Notes under the pieces: generated by a model | What the model saw: the letters and a program-made list of their open reading frames with translations, nothing else | Told to the model about the DNA's origin: nothing | The model's database searches: none | Assembly (NCBI RefSeq): GCF_900187125.1 | Contig: NZ_LT906468.1 | Location: 4,092,001-4,156,000, forward strand | DNA length: 64,000 bases | Direction of reading: 5' to 3' | Source of the DNA: Sphingobacterium mizutaii | GTDB lineage: Bacteria > Bacteroidota > Bacteroidia > Sphingobacteriales > Sphingobacteriaceae | In this document: positions 7,430-14,678 of the stretch, in pieces | Position numbering within the stretch: the first letter of the stretch is position 1 | Layout of the letters: every line of letters begins with the position of its first letter | Program-made: the position numbers and the translations under genes

Positions 7430-7969
7430 TTAAAATTTATAAGTGATACCTGCATTGAGGACAGAGACGCCATAGCCTAGCTCGGCATAAGCACCGATGC
7501 GTTGAGCAAAAAACCAACGTCCCCCTAAAAATCCACTTAAACCCAGGCCGCTGCCGTAACTGTCGGCAATTGTGCTATCATCACCATCCGAGGAATATTT
7601 AACGAAGTTATATCCAAACATCGCACCTCCATAGACGTCCAGTTTTGGTACATTGGTAAAACCGTTGTAATGGTAAGCCCCACGAACACCTACAATGGTA
7701 TAGTTCCATTTGGCGGTATAGCCCAATCCATCATATTTATACCCCGTATTACCGACATACCCACCGAGACTGATCACTCCGGGACCGCCGATGCCCCACA
7801 TGCCGTGGTCAATAGATACCGAAATGGCGGGCCGGGCTTTCCCGAGGCCGCCCAGAGCGGTGCCCAAACCGATACCGAGATTGGCAGTGGTGGTTCCATT
7901 TTGAAATTGCTGCGCCTGTGTAGCGATGGCAACAATAACCGCCATAAGGGTGAAGATTGTTTTTTTCAT
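7430..7969 (-). CDS. Outer membrane beta-barrel protein
   Basis: The ATG at 7969 gives a 179-residue exported protein with signal peptide MKKTIFTLMAVIVAIATQAQ. Alternating glycine/aromatic strands follow (GGPGVISLGGYVGNTGY, KWNYTIVGVRGAYHY, YGGAMFGYNFVKY), ending in the barrel signature LNAGITYKF with a terminal Phe. That is typical of small eight-strand porin-like proteins of Bacteroidota. It starts 2 bases after the stop of the upstream lipoprotein gene, so it is the last gene of a four-gene operon. Ligand and function are unknown. Confidence 0.75.
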   Translation of the reverse strand: MKKTIFTLMAVIVAIATQAQQFQNGTTTANLGIGLGTALGGLGKARPAISVSIDHGMWGIGGPGVISLGGYVGNTGYKYDGLGYTAKWNYTIVGVRGAYHYNGFTNVPKLDVYGGAMFGYNFVKYSSDGDDSTIADSYGSGLGLSGFLGGRWFFAQRIGAYAELGYGVSVLNAGITYKF

Positions 7970-7971
7970 AA

Positions 7972-8763
7972 TCAATTTGCTTTTTTATAGGTAAATACTC
8001 TTGTTTCCAATAACTCATCGGTTGCCCTGTCATATACCTCTGCCTTGATCGGATAGCCCGCCTGGTTGTAGGTATACTCCCAACGGTCATTCCTTGTAAC
8101 GCTAGAACCCGTTATCAAGGAATGCGACCGGGCGTTGTTCATCGAACCCAGCTTCCACATCCAAGGGTAATTTGTGTAGCGGCAGGGTTTGTCGTCATAA
8201 TCTCCATATTCAAGTGTAGACAGAGGAAGGTTCTGTATTCGGATCACGGTTTTTATGATATTCTTGCCCGAACTATCGAACGTATAGGTATGGCTGCCTA
8301 TCTGTTCGCCCTCCATATTGAATGATGTTTCTGTCACTGTTTTTTCCGAATAGGCGTATATAACATTGGCAATGATCTTACCTTTGTTATCTTTCAAAAC
8401 CCCAGTCGTGGGCTTATCCCCGCTACCATAGTAATATACTTCGCTCATGACCAGCTGACCATCCGATCTTCGTTCTACTTTTGTCGCATGATTGCCACTA
8501 TAGGTAAAATTCTCGGTGACTACACTTCCATCAACACCATGGACATACCGTACGATAACCTGGTTCTGATCGTTGTACTCAAACCGCATTTCCGATTTGC
8601 CATTTGTCTTCTCTTCAGTCAACAGTAGTTTATCACCGACTGCCAAGCCAACATAGCAAGGGCTTTCCTCGTCATCGGGATCGCAGTGTTCCTTGTCTTT
8701 GGAACAGGCTCCAAGCGTTACGGTCAAGAATAACGCGGATAGGATATAAAAATATTTTTTCAT
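7972..8763 (-). CDS. Lipoprotein, YD/RHS-like antiparallel repeats
   Basis: A 263-residue protein with lipobox LGAC (Cys20) and an acidic, cysteine-containing linker (CDPDDEESPCY). Repeated strand pairs follow (MRFEYNDQNQVIVRYVHG, ENFTYSGNHATKVERRSDG, RWEYTYNQAGYPIKAEVYD), resembling the YD-like repeats seen in many Bacteroidota surface lipoproteins. The first 37 codons are nearly identical in DNA to those of the next gene upstream (8803-9453). It is cotranscribed with the barrel protein, whose ATG lies 2 bases after this stop. The function is unknown; surface or periplasmic location is inferred. Confidence 0.65.
   Translation of the reverse strand: MKKYFYILSALFLTVTLGACSKDKEHCDPDDEESPCYVGLAVGDKLLLTEEKTNGKSEMRFEYNDQNQVIVRYVHGVDGSVVTENFTYSGNHATKVERRSDGQLVMSEVYYYGSGDKPTTGVLKDNKGKIIANVIYAYSEKTVTETSFNMEGEQIGSHTYTFDSSGKNIIKTVIRIQNLPLSTLEYGDYDDKPCRYTNYPWMWKLGSMNNARSHSLITGSSVTRNDRWEYTYNQAGYPIKAEVYDRATDELLETRVFTYKKAN
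8652..8763 (-). repeat. Duplicated leader cassette, copy 1
   Basis: These 112 bases encode the signal peptide and the CSKDKExCxPDDEESPCY linker. They match 9342-9453 at roughly nine bases in ten, whereas the DNA beyond differs completely. It marks a duplication followed by replacement of the C-terminal domain. Confidence 0.8.
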
Positions 8764-8802
8764 GATAATGTGTTTTATTTTAAGAATTGTTGATATCGGG
8801 CT

Positions 8803-9453
8803 TTATTTCTGGCAGTTGCAGACTGCTCCACCGTATAATTTACCGTTGAGGGGCATTTCAGCGAAATACTTCCGACCTATTTTTACTTCTACCTCTATCG
8901 GGGTGACCCGAGGTTCATCTGTTGATTCCGGCATTATCTCTTCTGTCATTATCGACATCTTGGCCCACATGCGTTTATCCGAATTCTCCATGATAGTAAC
9001 TTTAAATCTTGGCAAATCACTGTCCTCCTCATTAAGATAATAAGGCCATGCGGTAAACTCCGGCACGCTGAACGGCATGGTTGCAAAGGCTATTCCCGGA
9101 TAGGTGCCCTTGGGTAATTTATGATTCAGAAGTGCATTGGCCGCCATAGATAATATAGCTGGATCGGATGAATTTGCTTTTGCCTGCCGGATCATAAAAC
9201 TAAACCCATTGCCGTCCGGGAGCTCTTCATTCTCTCCGGATGTAAGCACTATTTTGTCCTGACCAAATGCATTGGGAAGCGTTGTTTTCCCATTGATTGT
9301 TACACTATACCAGCATTCCGCATTCGATTTTCCTACACCTGCATAGCAAGGGCTTTCCTCGTCATCGGGATTGCAGTTTTCCTTGTCTTTGGAGCAGGCT
9401 CCAAGCATTATGATTAGGAATAACACGGATAGGATATAAAAATATTTTTTCAT
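8803..9453 (-). CDS. Lipoprotein of unknown function
   Basis: A 216-residue protein with leader MKKYFYILSVLFLIIMLGAC (Cys20) and the same PDDEESPCY linker as its downstream neighbour. The mature domain starts AECWYSVTINGKTTLPNAFG and is otherwise unrelated to the neighbour. I do not recognise a family. It contains VTIMENSDKRMWAKMSIM and two late cysteines (GGAVCNCQK) that could pair. It lies 12 bases downstream of the carboxypeptidase-regulatory-like lipoprotein gene in the same operon. Confidence 0.65.
   Translation of the reverse strand: MKKYFYILSVLFLIIMLGACSKDKENCNPDDEESPCYAGVGKSNAECWYSVTINGKTTLPNAFGQDKIVLTSGENEELPDGNGFSFMIRQAKANSSDPAILSMAANALLNHKLPKGTYPGIAFATMPFSVPEFTAWPYYLNEEDSDLPRFKVTIMENSDKRMWAKMSIMTEEIMPESTDEPRVTPIEVEVKIGRKYFAEMPLNGKLYGGAVCNCQK
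9342..9453 (-). repeat. Duplicated leader cassette, copy 2
   Basis: This is the partner of 8652-8763. Identity begins at the ATG and ends shortly after the CY codons of the linker, a modular boundary. Confidence 0.8.
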
Positions 9454-9465
9454 AACCGTATGTAT

Positions 9466-10218
9466 TTAATACCCTATAGCTATAGAGGCCGAATTGTGAC
9501 CTCTGTTCGGTGGGTCGGGCAGGAAATCCAGCTGGATCTCGGGCTTCGGGCCATCCTGTTTATCCCAGTCTTCGACCTTCAATGCCCGGTTTGCGCCGAT
9601 CTTTTTCAATGTTGCCTTCACCTTATACCGTCCAATGGGAATGTCCTGCAGTTCATAGCGGTTCTGCCACTTGTCCTCACCATAACGGACCGTCAAGGTA
9701 CGTCCCGCCGAACCGTCGATGAGAGGTCCGACAGATGTGAATACCAGTTCGATGTCTTTTTCATCCTCGTAAAAACCATCTCCCGACCTCAACATCACGA
9801 AGCCTCCGTAATAGTTTTCTGCCTCCCAGGGCATCCGGCCTTCCAGCTTCCATATAAAATTGCGCACCGCACCATCTTCGGAAAAGGCATCTGTTCCGTC
9901 GGGAAAAAGCTCCATTTTATATTTGCGTCCGTTGTAGGTTGTTTCGACATAGGCAAATGTCCGCCATGATCCGGGTTCCACCTTTACCCTGTACGTACCG
10001 TCCTCTTTGGTGCTCCCATGAATGTAGGAAGCATAGAATACGGTATTGTCCAGCAGGATCTTTGCCCCTGCAATCGGTTTTCCCGCTTCATTCACTACCT
10101 TACCGGTGGCATAACCTTCTTCAGCATCATTTGGATCGCCGCTGTCCGATTTGGCGCAGGCTGTGAAAGTTGCCACAACAAGGAGCAGTACCATTGTTTT
10201 TCTGATTGTTGTTCTCAT
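9466..10218 (-). CDS. Lipoprotein with carboxypeptidase regulatory-like (beta-sandwich) domain
   Basis: A 250-residue protein with lipobox TFTAC (Cys21) and an acidic linker. A CarboxypepD_reg-like module at about residues 36-85 reads ATGKVVNEAGKPIAGAKI then GSTKEDGTYRVKVEPG. A second beta-rich half follows (IELVFTSVGPLIDGSAGRTL, GRYKVKATLKKIGANRALK). Such modules usually act as small Ig-like scaffolds on outer-membrane proteins. It is the first gene of the leftward four-gene envelope operon. Its promoter faces the histidine kinase gene across a symmetric control region at 10301-10376. Confidence 0.7.
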   Translation of the reverse strand: MRTTIRKTMVLLLVVATFTACAKSDSGDPNDAEEGYATGKVVNEAGKPIAGAKILLDNTVFYASYIHGSTKEDGTYRVKVEPGSWRTFAYVETTYNGRKYKMELFPDGTDAFSEDGAVRNFIWKLEGRMPWEAENYYGGFVMLRSGDGFYEDEKDIELVFTSVGPLIDGSAGRTLTVRYGEDKWQNRYELQDIPIGRYKVKATLKKIGANRALKVEDWDKQDGPKPEIQLDFLPDPPNRGHNSASIAIGY

Positions 10219-10300
10219 TTTATTAATTTTATAGTTTATAACTTTTATCGGGATGAAGGCTTAGCGCATGCAGTACCTGTTTTCCTTCATTTGATAAAAA

Positions 10301-10308
10301 CAAAGGTA
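10301..10308 (-). promoter_or_regulatory. -7 element (TACCTTTG) of the lipoprotein operon
   Basis: The minus strand reads TACCTTTG, an exact match to the Bacteroidota TAnnTTTG element, 83 bases upstream of the lipoprotein start. There is no TTTG at the usual -33 distance; the palindrome at 10331-10346 takes its place. Its outer edge lies 30.5 bases from the palindrome centre. Confidence 0.5.
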
Positions 10309-10330
10309 TAGCGGCAAAATTTCACCCGAT

Positions 10331-10346
10331 ACCCCCTAAATGGGGT
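10331..10346. promoter_or_regulatory. Palindromic operator candidate for the LuxR-type regulator
   Basis: ACCCC-CTAAAT-GGGGT is an inverted repeat with 5-base perfect arms, in the 201-base gap between two divergent transcription units. Its centre (10338.5) is 30.5 bases from each of the two flanking TAnnTTTG elements, about -44 from either expected start. That is where a class II activator sits. LuxR/NarL-type regulators bind inverted repeats of this size, and such a regulator is encoded by the second gene to the right. The link is inferred. Confidence 0.55.
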
Positions 10347-10368
10347 TTTTATCTGTGGCTTACACTGC

Positions 10369-10376
10369 TAGCTTTG
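10369..10376 (+). promoter_or_regulatory. -7 element (TAGCTTTG) of the histidine kinase operon
   Basis: TAGCTTTG is an exact TAnnTTTG match, 43 bases upstream of the kinase ATG. The inner edge is 30.5 bases from the palindrome centre, mirroring the leftward promoter. Confidence 0.5.
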
Positions 10377-10419
10377 CATAATGGATAACCGGAACAGACC
10401 CTGATAATCAAACGATATA

Positions 10420-12372
10420 ATGAAAAGAGAGATACATAGAAAGATACAGCGTACACGCTGCTTAGAACTGTTGCTATTTATGACGTGCATACCTATGATA
10501 GGTTCCGGACAGAATCTCGATTCTTTGGAGCAGGTCGTGAAAACGAATAAACTGACCGATCAAGAGAAGGTTGACAAATATAAGGGTTTGGCGCTTGGGT
10601 ATATAAATGACGATCCTATCCGGTCGAGGTCATTTAGTCTGAAAGGGCTACATTGGGCGGAAGTGACGGGCGATCAAAAATCCATGGCCAAATTTCTGTA
10701 TTATCTGGGGTCTGCTTATTACGTGAGCATGGTCTTCGACTCTTCCGCCATTTATTTGGATAAAGCATTGGTACTTACACGCCAAAATAAGGACAAAGAT
10801 GAAGAAGTGCCAATCCTTAAGATGTACGGTCAACTCTATCGCCGGCAAGGCTATTACAAAAAAGCCTTAGAACGATATTTCGAAGCGGCAAAACTGGGTG
10901 AACGACTGCAAGATGATCAAAAATTGTGTGATGTGTACATGGGGATAGGTGGAACCTATCACCTCATGCAAAATGATAAGCAAGCGTTACGCTATTACGG
11001 GAAAGCAGAGAAAATTGCATTGAAGCATGGGAACGAGCAAAACTTGGGCGACATTTATCTCTCATTGAGCAGTGTCTACAAAAACGAGGATGGCGGTAAG
11101 GATAAAGCGATTTATTATGCAAAAGAATCGCTTAGGACCCATCGTAGATCGGGTAACCTTTCGAACGAAATCAGTGCGCTGCAAACACTTTGCGGAGCAT
11201 ATTTTCAGTATGATGACTATCCCAGTGCAATGAAATACGCAGAAGAAGCCCTTCATCTAGCAAAAAAGATCGGCAATGCAAATCTAATTGCGCACTCCTA
11301 TTCGGATATCTCCAGCATCAGTTATTACATGAAGCAATATGACAAATCTGCTGAAACAGCTTTGGTGGCACTGGAAACCGATTCGACAGATCATCATTTA
11401 AAACTAACGATATTCTCCAACCTACCCCTTATATATGCACACTTGGGGAACCTTGATGCTATGGAAGAGTATATGGAACGGTATAAGTCTACCGTAGACA
11501 CATACAGCAACGAAAACTATCAAAATTCACTCTCCACCCTGGAGGTCAAATACGAGACCGAAAAGAAAGAGCTAAAAATAGAAGCATTGGAAAAACAACG
11601 TCAATTATATACCTGGCTTGGAATCGCGGGGCTGCTTATACTTTTGATCGCTCTTGGCTTTGCTTATGTACGCTACCGCCTTGCCGTAAGCCGCAGAAAA
11701 CTGGCGGAAGAAGAATCGCGCCGTTTGGAACAGGAAAAACAACTGGTAGCTGTGCAGGCTACCCTTGATGGCGAAGCTGCTGAACGCAGTCGTCTCGCCA
11801 AAGACCTGCACGATGGATTGGGCGGTATGCTCTCGGCAGTGAAACTGAACCTGCCCCAGATAAAGGGTAATGCTTTATTGGAGGCGGTGGATGTGACCCG
11901 CTTTCAGACCGCCTTGGGCATGCTGGACGATTCCATACAGGAACTGCGCCGTGTGGCGCACCACATGATGCCCGAATCGCTGCTGAGGTACGGACTGAAG
12001 GTGTCCCTTGCCGATTTTTGCGCGGCCATCCCGATAGTGGATTTCCACTATTTCGGGGATGAAACCCGCCTGTCCAATAAGCTGGAAATTATGGTGTACC
12101 GATGTATCCACGAGCTGGTCAACAATGCACTGAAGCACGCGGGGGCAGAACATATCAACGTGCAGCTGGTACAAGAGGCAGATCGTCTTTCCTTTACGGT
12201 ACAGGACGACGGAAAAGGCTTCGGTCAGCATACCGTTTCCGAGGGTATGGGGTTACGGAACATCCAACAGCGTGTGGAAGCGTTTCAGGGTAAACTGGAT
12301 ATTTACACTTCGGGTGAAGGAACAGAGGTGCATGTAGAACTGAAACTGACAAAAAAGGAACAAAATGATTAA
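10420..12372 (+). CDS. TPR-containing sensor histidine kinase (HPK7/NarX-type)
   Basis: A 650-residue sensor. After the signal anchor come TPR-like helical repeats (about residues 60-380, e.g. LKMYGQLYRRQGYYKKALER) lying in the periplasm. Then follow a coiled coil (EVKYETEKKELKIEALEKQ), one membrane helix (about 397-417) and a HisKA_3 dimerisation domain with the phosphoacceptor His464 in KDLHDGLGGMLSAV. The HATPase_c domain contains HELVNNALKHAGAEH and DDGKGFGQHTVSEGMGLRN. The last 8 bases overlap the response regulator gene, so they are translationally coupled. The cytoplasmic half looks richer in G+C than the TPR half. The signal is unknown. Confidence 0.9.
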   Translation: MKREIHRKIQRTRCLELLLFMTCIPMIGSGQNLDSLEQVVKTNKLTDQEKVDKYKGLALGYINDDPIRSRSFSLKGLHWAEVTGDQKSMAKFLYYLGSAYYVSMVFDSSAIYLDKALVLTRQNKDKDEEVPILKMYGQLYRRQGYYKKALERYFEAAKLGERLQDDQKLCDVYMGIGGTYHLMQNDKQALRYYGKAEKIALKHGNEQNLGDIYLSLSSVYKNEDGGKDKAIYYAKESLRTHRRSGNLSNEISALQTLCGAYFQYDDYPSAMKYAEEALHLAKKIGNANLIAHSYSDISSISYYMKQYDKSAETALVALETDSTDHHLKLTIFSNLPLIYAHLGNLDAMEEYMERYKSTVDTYSNENYQNSLSTLEVKYETEKKELKIEALEKQRQLYTWLGIAGLLILLIALGFAYVRYRLAVSRRKLAEEESRRLEQEKQLVAVQATLDGEAAERSRLAKDLHDGLGGMLSAVKLNLPQIKGNALLEAVDVTRFQTALGMLDDSIQELRRVAHHMMPESLLRYGLKVSLADFCAAIPIVDFHYFGDETRLSNKLEIMVYRCIHELVNNALKHAGAEHINVQLVQEADRLSFTVQDDGKGFGQHTVSEGMGLRNIQQRVEAFQGKLDIYTSGEGTEVHVELKLTKKEQND

Positions 12373-12976
12373 GGTAGCCATTGTGGACGACCATAAGATC
12401 CTTACCGATGGATTAAAAAGTCTTATCGAAGAATCAGGCATAGCGAATGTGGTCGGTATAGCGAACAGTGCGTCCGAATGCCGTAATTCGATCGTTTTCT
12501 GGAAGCCGGATGTATTGCTCCTTGATGTGGGCCTGCCGGATATCAGTGGGGTGGATTTCTGCAAAGAGCTCAAAGCGCGTTATCCCGAACTCAAAGTGCT
12601 GGTACTGACCACGCACAACGAGTACAGCGTGGTGCGGCAGATGCTGGAAAACGGTGCATCGGGCTACCTGATCAAGAATGCGATGACCGAAGAAGTGCTG
12701 GCAGGAATACAGGTCGTTGCCGATGGTGATACTTTCCTTTGCCACGAAATAGATGTGCTGATGAAACGGCCCAAAGCCACCCAGCTTTGGCTAAGCCAGC
12801 GGGAGCGCGAGATGTTGAAACTGGTAGCCGAAGGGCTGACCAATGGTGAAATAGCCGAACGTATCTTTCTGAGCCCGGAAACGATCAAAAGCTACCGAAA
12901 GAACCTGCTGCTGAAACTGGATGCTAAAAACACTGCTGTGTTGGTAAGGATAGCCATCGAACGAAAACTGATATGA
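12365..12976 (+). CDS. LuxR/NarL-type response regulator
   Basis: A 203-residue two-domain regulator. The receiver domain (about 1-120) has the acidic pair in VDDH, phosphoacceptor Asp54 in LLLDVGLPD, Thr in LVLTTH and the Lys in YLIKNA. A LuxR-type helix-turn-helix (about 140-200) reads LSQREREMLKLVAEGLTNGE then IAERIFLSPETIKSYRKNLL. It overlaps the kinase gene by 8 bases and is its cognate partner. The palindrome at 10331-10346 between the kinase and the lipoprotein operon is the most likely target. Confidence 0.92.
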   Translation: MIKVAIVDDHKILTDGLKSLIEESGIANVVGIANSASECRNSIVFWKPDVLLLDVGLPDISGVDFCKELKARYPELKVLVLTTHNEYSVVRQMLENGASGYLIKNAMTEEVLAGIQVVADGDTFLCHEIDVLMKRPKATQLWLSQREREMLKLVAEGLTNGEIAERIFLSPETIKSYRKNLLLKLDAKNTAVLVRIAIERKLI

Positions 12977-13087
12977 TGTGACTTCAGGGTAAGGCTATCG
13001 AAACAGGGACCAAACAAAAATAAGAAAATATATCGCAGGGAAAGGTAAGTACAGTATGGAATGGGCAGATTGGATGTTCTATTCCCG

Positions 13088-13387
13088 CTATGTCTTTTCA
13101 AGGATGTCAACAACTTCACGGGCGATTATATTCACCCTCTTTTCAAGGGAGGCGATCTCGCCCTCCCTTATGGAAAGCTGATTCCTTAATTCTGAATTAT
13201 CGGCACGGACTTTTCCGGTGTCCAATTGGCTGTTCAGAATTGACTCCATACCGGATTCAAAAATCTCCAATATCACTTGCTTGTTTTTTGATATGGCATC
13301 GATCCTTTCCGTTTCCCTTTCCAATCGGAAGTTTTCGAGTTTACAGGGATTAAGCTGAATTGGGGGGGGGGGATAATTCTTAAGCAT
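13088..13387 (-). pseudogene. Coiled-coil protein fragment fused to an IS end
   Basis: The frame encodes a charged helical protein (ERIDAISKNKQVILEIFESG, ELRNQLSIREGEIASLEKRV) ending in EVVDILEKT. The first dozen codons (MLKNYPPPPIQ) come from the IS remnant and its G run, so the native 5' end has been replaced. I do not recognise the family. Coiled-coil proteins of this size occur in mobilization modules, which would fit the island, but there is no specific match. It may or may not be expressed. Confidence 0.4.
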
Positions 13388-13475
13388 ATAATTTCATTAC
13401 ACGATATAGGAAGAATTTAGTATCCCTCACCCCACGGAACACACTTCTAAAAGCCTTAAGTTTAGCATTTAGGAA
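13362..13475 (-). pseudogene. Second ISAon1-like transposase C-terminal scrap
   Basis: Leftward from 13475 the frame reads FLNAKLKAFRSVFRGVRD then FFLYRVMKLYA and stops at 13380. It matches the scrap at 5966-6110, including the tail just beyond the stop (TTAAGCAT, then AT-rich, then a G run). Unlike that copy it is cut inside the G run, which is 11 bases long (13362-13372) against 5 in the other, and the terminal repeat is gone. The two scraps have the same orientation and bound the accessory island. Confidence 0.7.
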
Positions 13476-13541
13476 CGGGAAAGGCAATCAACCGAGCAGG
13501 CGGAACGGGCTAAAGAAGAAATAAAAAGGCTGAAAGAATAA
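13473..13541 (+). pseudogene. Charged C-terminal scrap of an unknown gene
   Basis: Starting exactly at the IS junction, the plus strand reads ERERQSTEQAERAKEEIKRL then KE and a stop, followed by a strong terminator. It looks like the helical tail of a truncated rightward gene, but is too short to identify. Confidence 0.35.
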
Positions 13542-13582
13542 AAAGACAAAGATTTAAAATAACCTTTCAAATGAAGTCTTAA

Positions 13583-13618
13583 AGAAACACAAGGTGAAAA
13601 ATTTCACCTTGTGTTTCT
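13583..13618 (+). terminator. Strong bidirectional-type hairpin terminator
   Basis: A perfect 17-bp stem: AGAAACACAAGGTGAAA at 13583-13599 pairs with TTTCACCTTGTGTTTCT at 13602-13618 around a 2-base loop. It lies 42 bases after the charged scrap and closes the island. The T-rich tail is weak, so efficiency is uncertain. Confidence 0.65.
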
Positions 13619-13689
13619 AAGGTTATACAGTTCTTGCACTTCACGCAGAATCCATACTAAATCCAATAAGAAATTTGTAAATTATTATC

Positions 13690-13905
13690 TTAGGGAGATG
13701 TTGCAATATAACCCTTGTTTTGGCGTAAACCTCTTATCATAAGAAATAGCCCAATGACAATTAAAGGTAAATTTAGGATTTGTCCCATAATCAATAACAT
13801 TCCTCTTTCAAAATCTACTTGGTCAATTTTCAGAAATTCAATCAGTAGGAACCATGAATCGAATCGGACTGGCTGTTGGTAATCCTTAATTTCAAAGTCA
13901 ATCAA
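13690..13905 (-). pseudogene. Remnant of lgt (prolipoprotein diacylglyceryl transferase), C-terminus
   Basis: The 71 residues resemble the C-terminal end of Lgt, the membrane enzyme that adds diacylglycerol to prelipoproteins. The matching parts are FLLIEFLKIDQVDFERGMLL, IMGQILNLP and a final membrane helix (LIVIGLFLMIRG). Intact Lgt proteins are near 270-300 residues, so most of the gene, including the catalytic HG/Arg motifs, is missing. The upstream side abuts the DUF4374 remnant head to head. The cell must have another lgt elsewhere, since lipoproteins abound here. Confidence 0.55.
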
Positions 13906-13909
13906 TTCA

Positions 13910-14620
13910 ATGGTTGTGAAGGCAAAAGCACCGTATTTATTGGCTTTTGCAGATAGAAAGGACGATTCATTCTATACCAGCCTGCACTTCAACGAAGACA
14001 CTGGCATCGATGTTGTTGCTGTAGCTAAAATCAATGCTAAGACTTTAAAAACCGAAGCGGTTTATAACGATTCTCGCCTATCTATTTCGGGTGGGTTTTA
14101 CCGTTCAGACAGATACTCACAAATTGGGGTTACTTCAAACGGCGTTATTTATATTTTCTAAGGAAATAACTTCGGAACTAAAAAAGCAGCTGCTTTGATG
14201 GTCAAAAAAGGTGCAACAAGTTTTGACAAAATTTACTTCTGGGATTTAGAGGCCGCATCAGATGATTATAGATTCAGTAAAGTATGGCCTTTAGTCGACG
14301 ATATCTTCTTGATTGAATTCTACAACAAGAAATATGAAGCCGGAAAACAACCAGGCACGGATGCTTCCTCACAATATGCGGTAGCCCACATAAAACAGAA
14401 AAAAATCACTTGGTTAAAAGGTATTCCAGCTAAGAATGATATCCCTGAAGGCATTAGCTGGCCATACGTATATGAAGGCAGAGCTTTTATTGGGCTTACA
14501 GCCTTGGATAAATTCCCACAATTCTATACTGTCGATCCTCAAACAGGTAATGCTAAAAAAGGATTAGTTGTTAAGGATGCTAATGGCATTGAAGCAGCAA
14601 CTTTCGTAGAAAAGAAATAG
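13910..14620 (+). pseudogene. DUF4374 family protein, 5'-truncated and interrupted by a stop
   Basis: The two open frames 13910-14161 and 14195-14620 are in the same reading frame, separated only by one TAA (14159-14161) in GVIYIF-stop-GNNFGTKKAA. Together they give about 236 residues resembling the C-terminal half of DUF4374 beta-propeller lipoproteins (SGGFYRSDRYSQIGV, FDKIYFWDLE, WPYVYEGRAFIGLTAL, FYTVDPQTGNAKKG). Family members of about 400 residues usually have an exported N-terminus and sit beside siderophore TonB receptors. Here the N-terminus, leader and partner are missing, so I call it a pseudogene. Confidence 0.65.
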
Positions 14621-14645
14621 TATTTCGGATATCTTTTGATAAAAT

Positions 14646-14675
14646 AAAATAAGCGTCCCGAGGGACGCTTATTTT
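14646..14675. terminator. Bidirectional rho-independent terminator
   Basis: A 14-bp stem (AAAATAAGCGTCCC with GGGACGCTTATTTT) around a GA loop, A-rich on one side and T-rich on the other. It sits between the rightward DUF4374 remnant and the leftward DUF1080 gene and can end transcription from both. Confidence 0.85.
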
Positions 14676-14678
14676 ATT

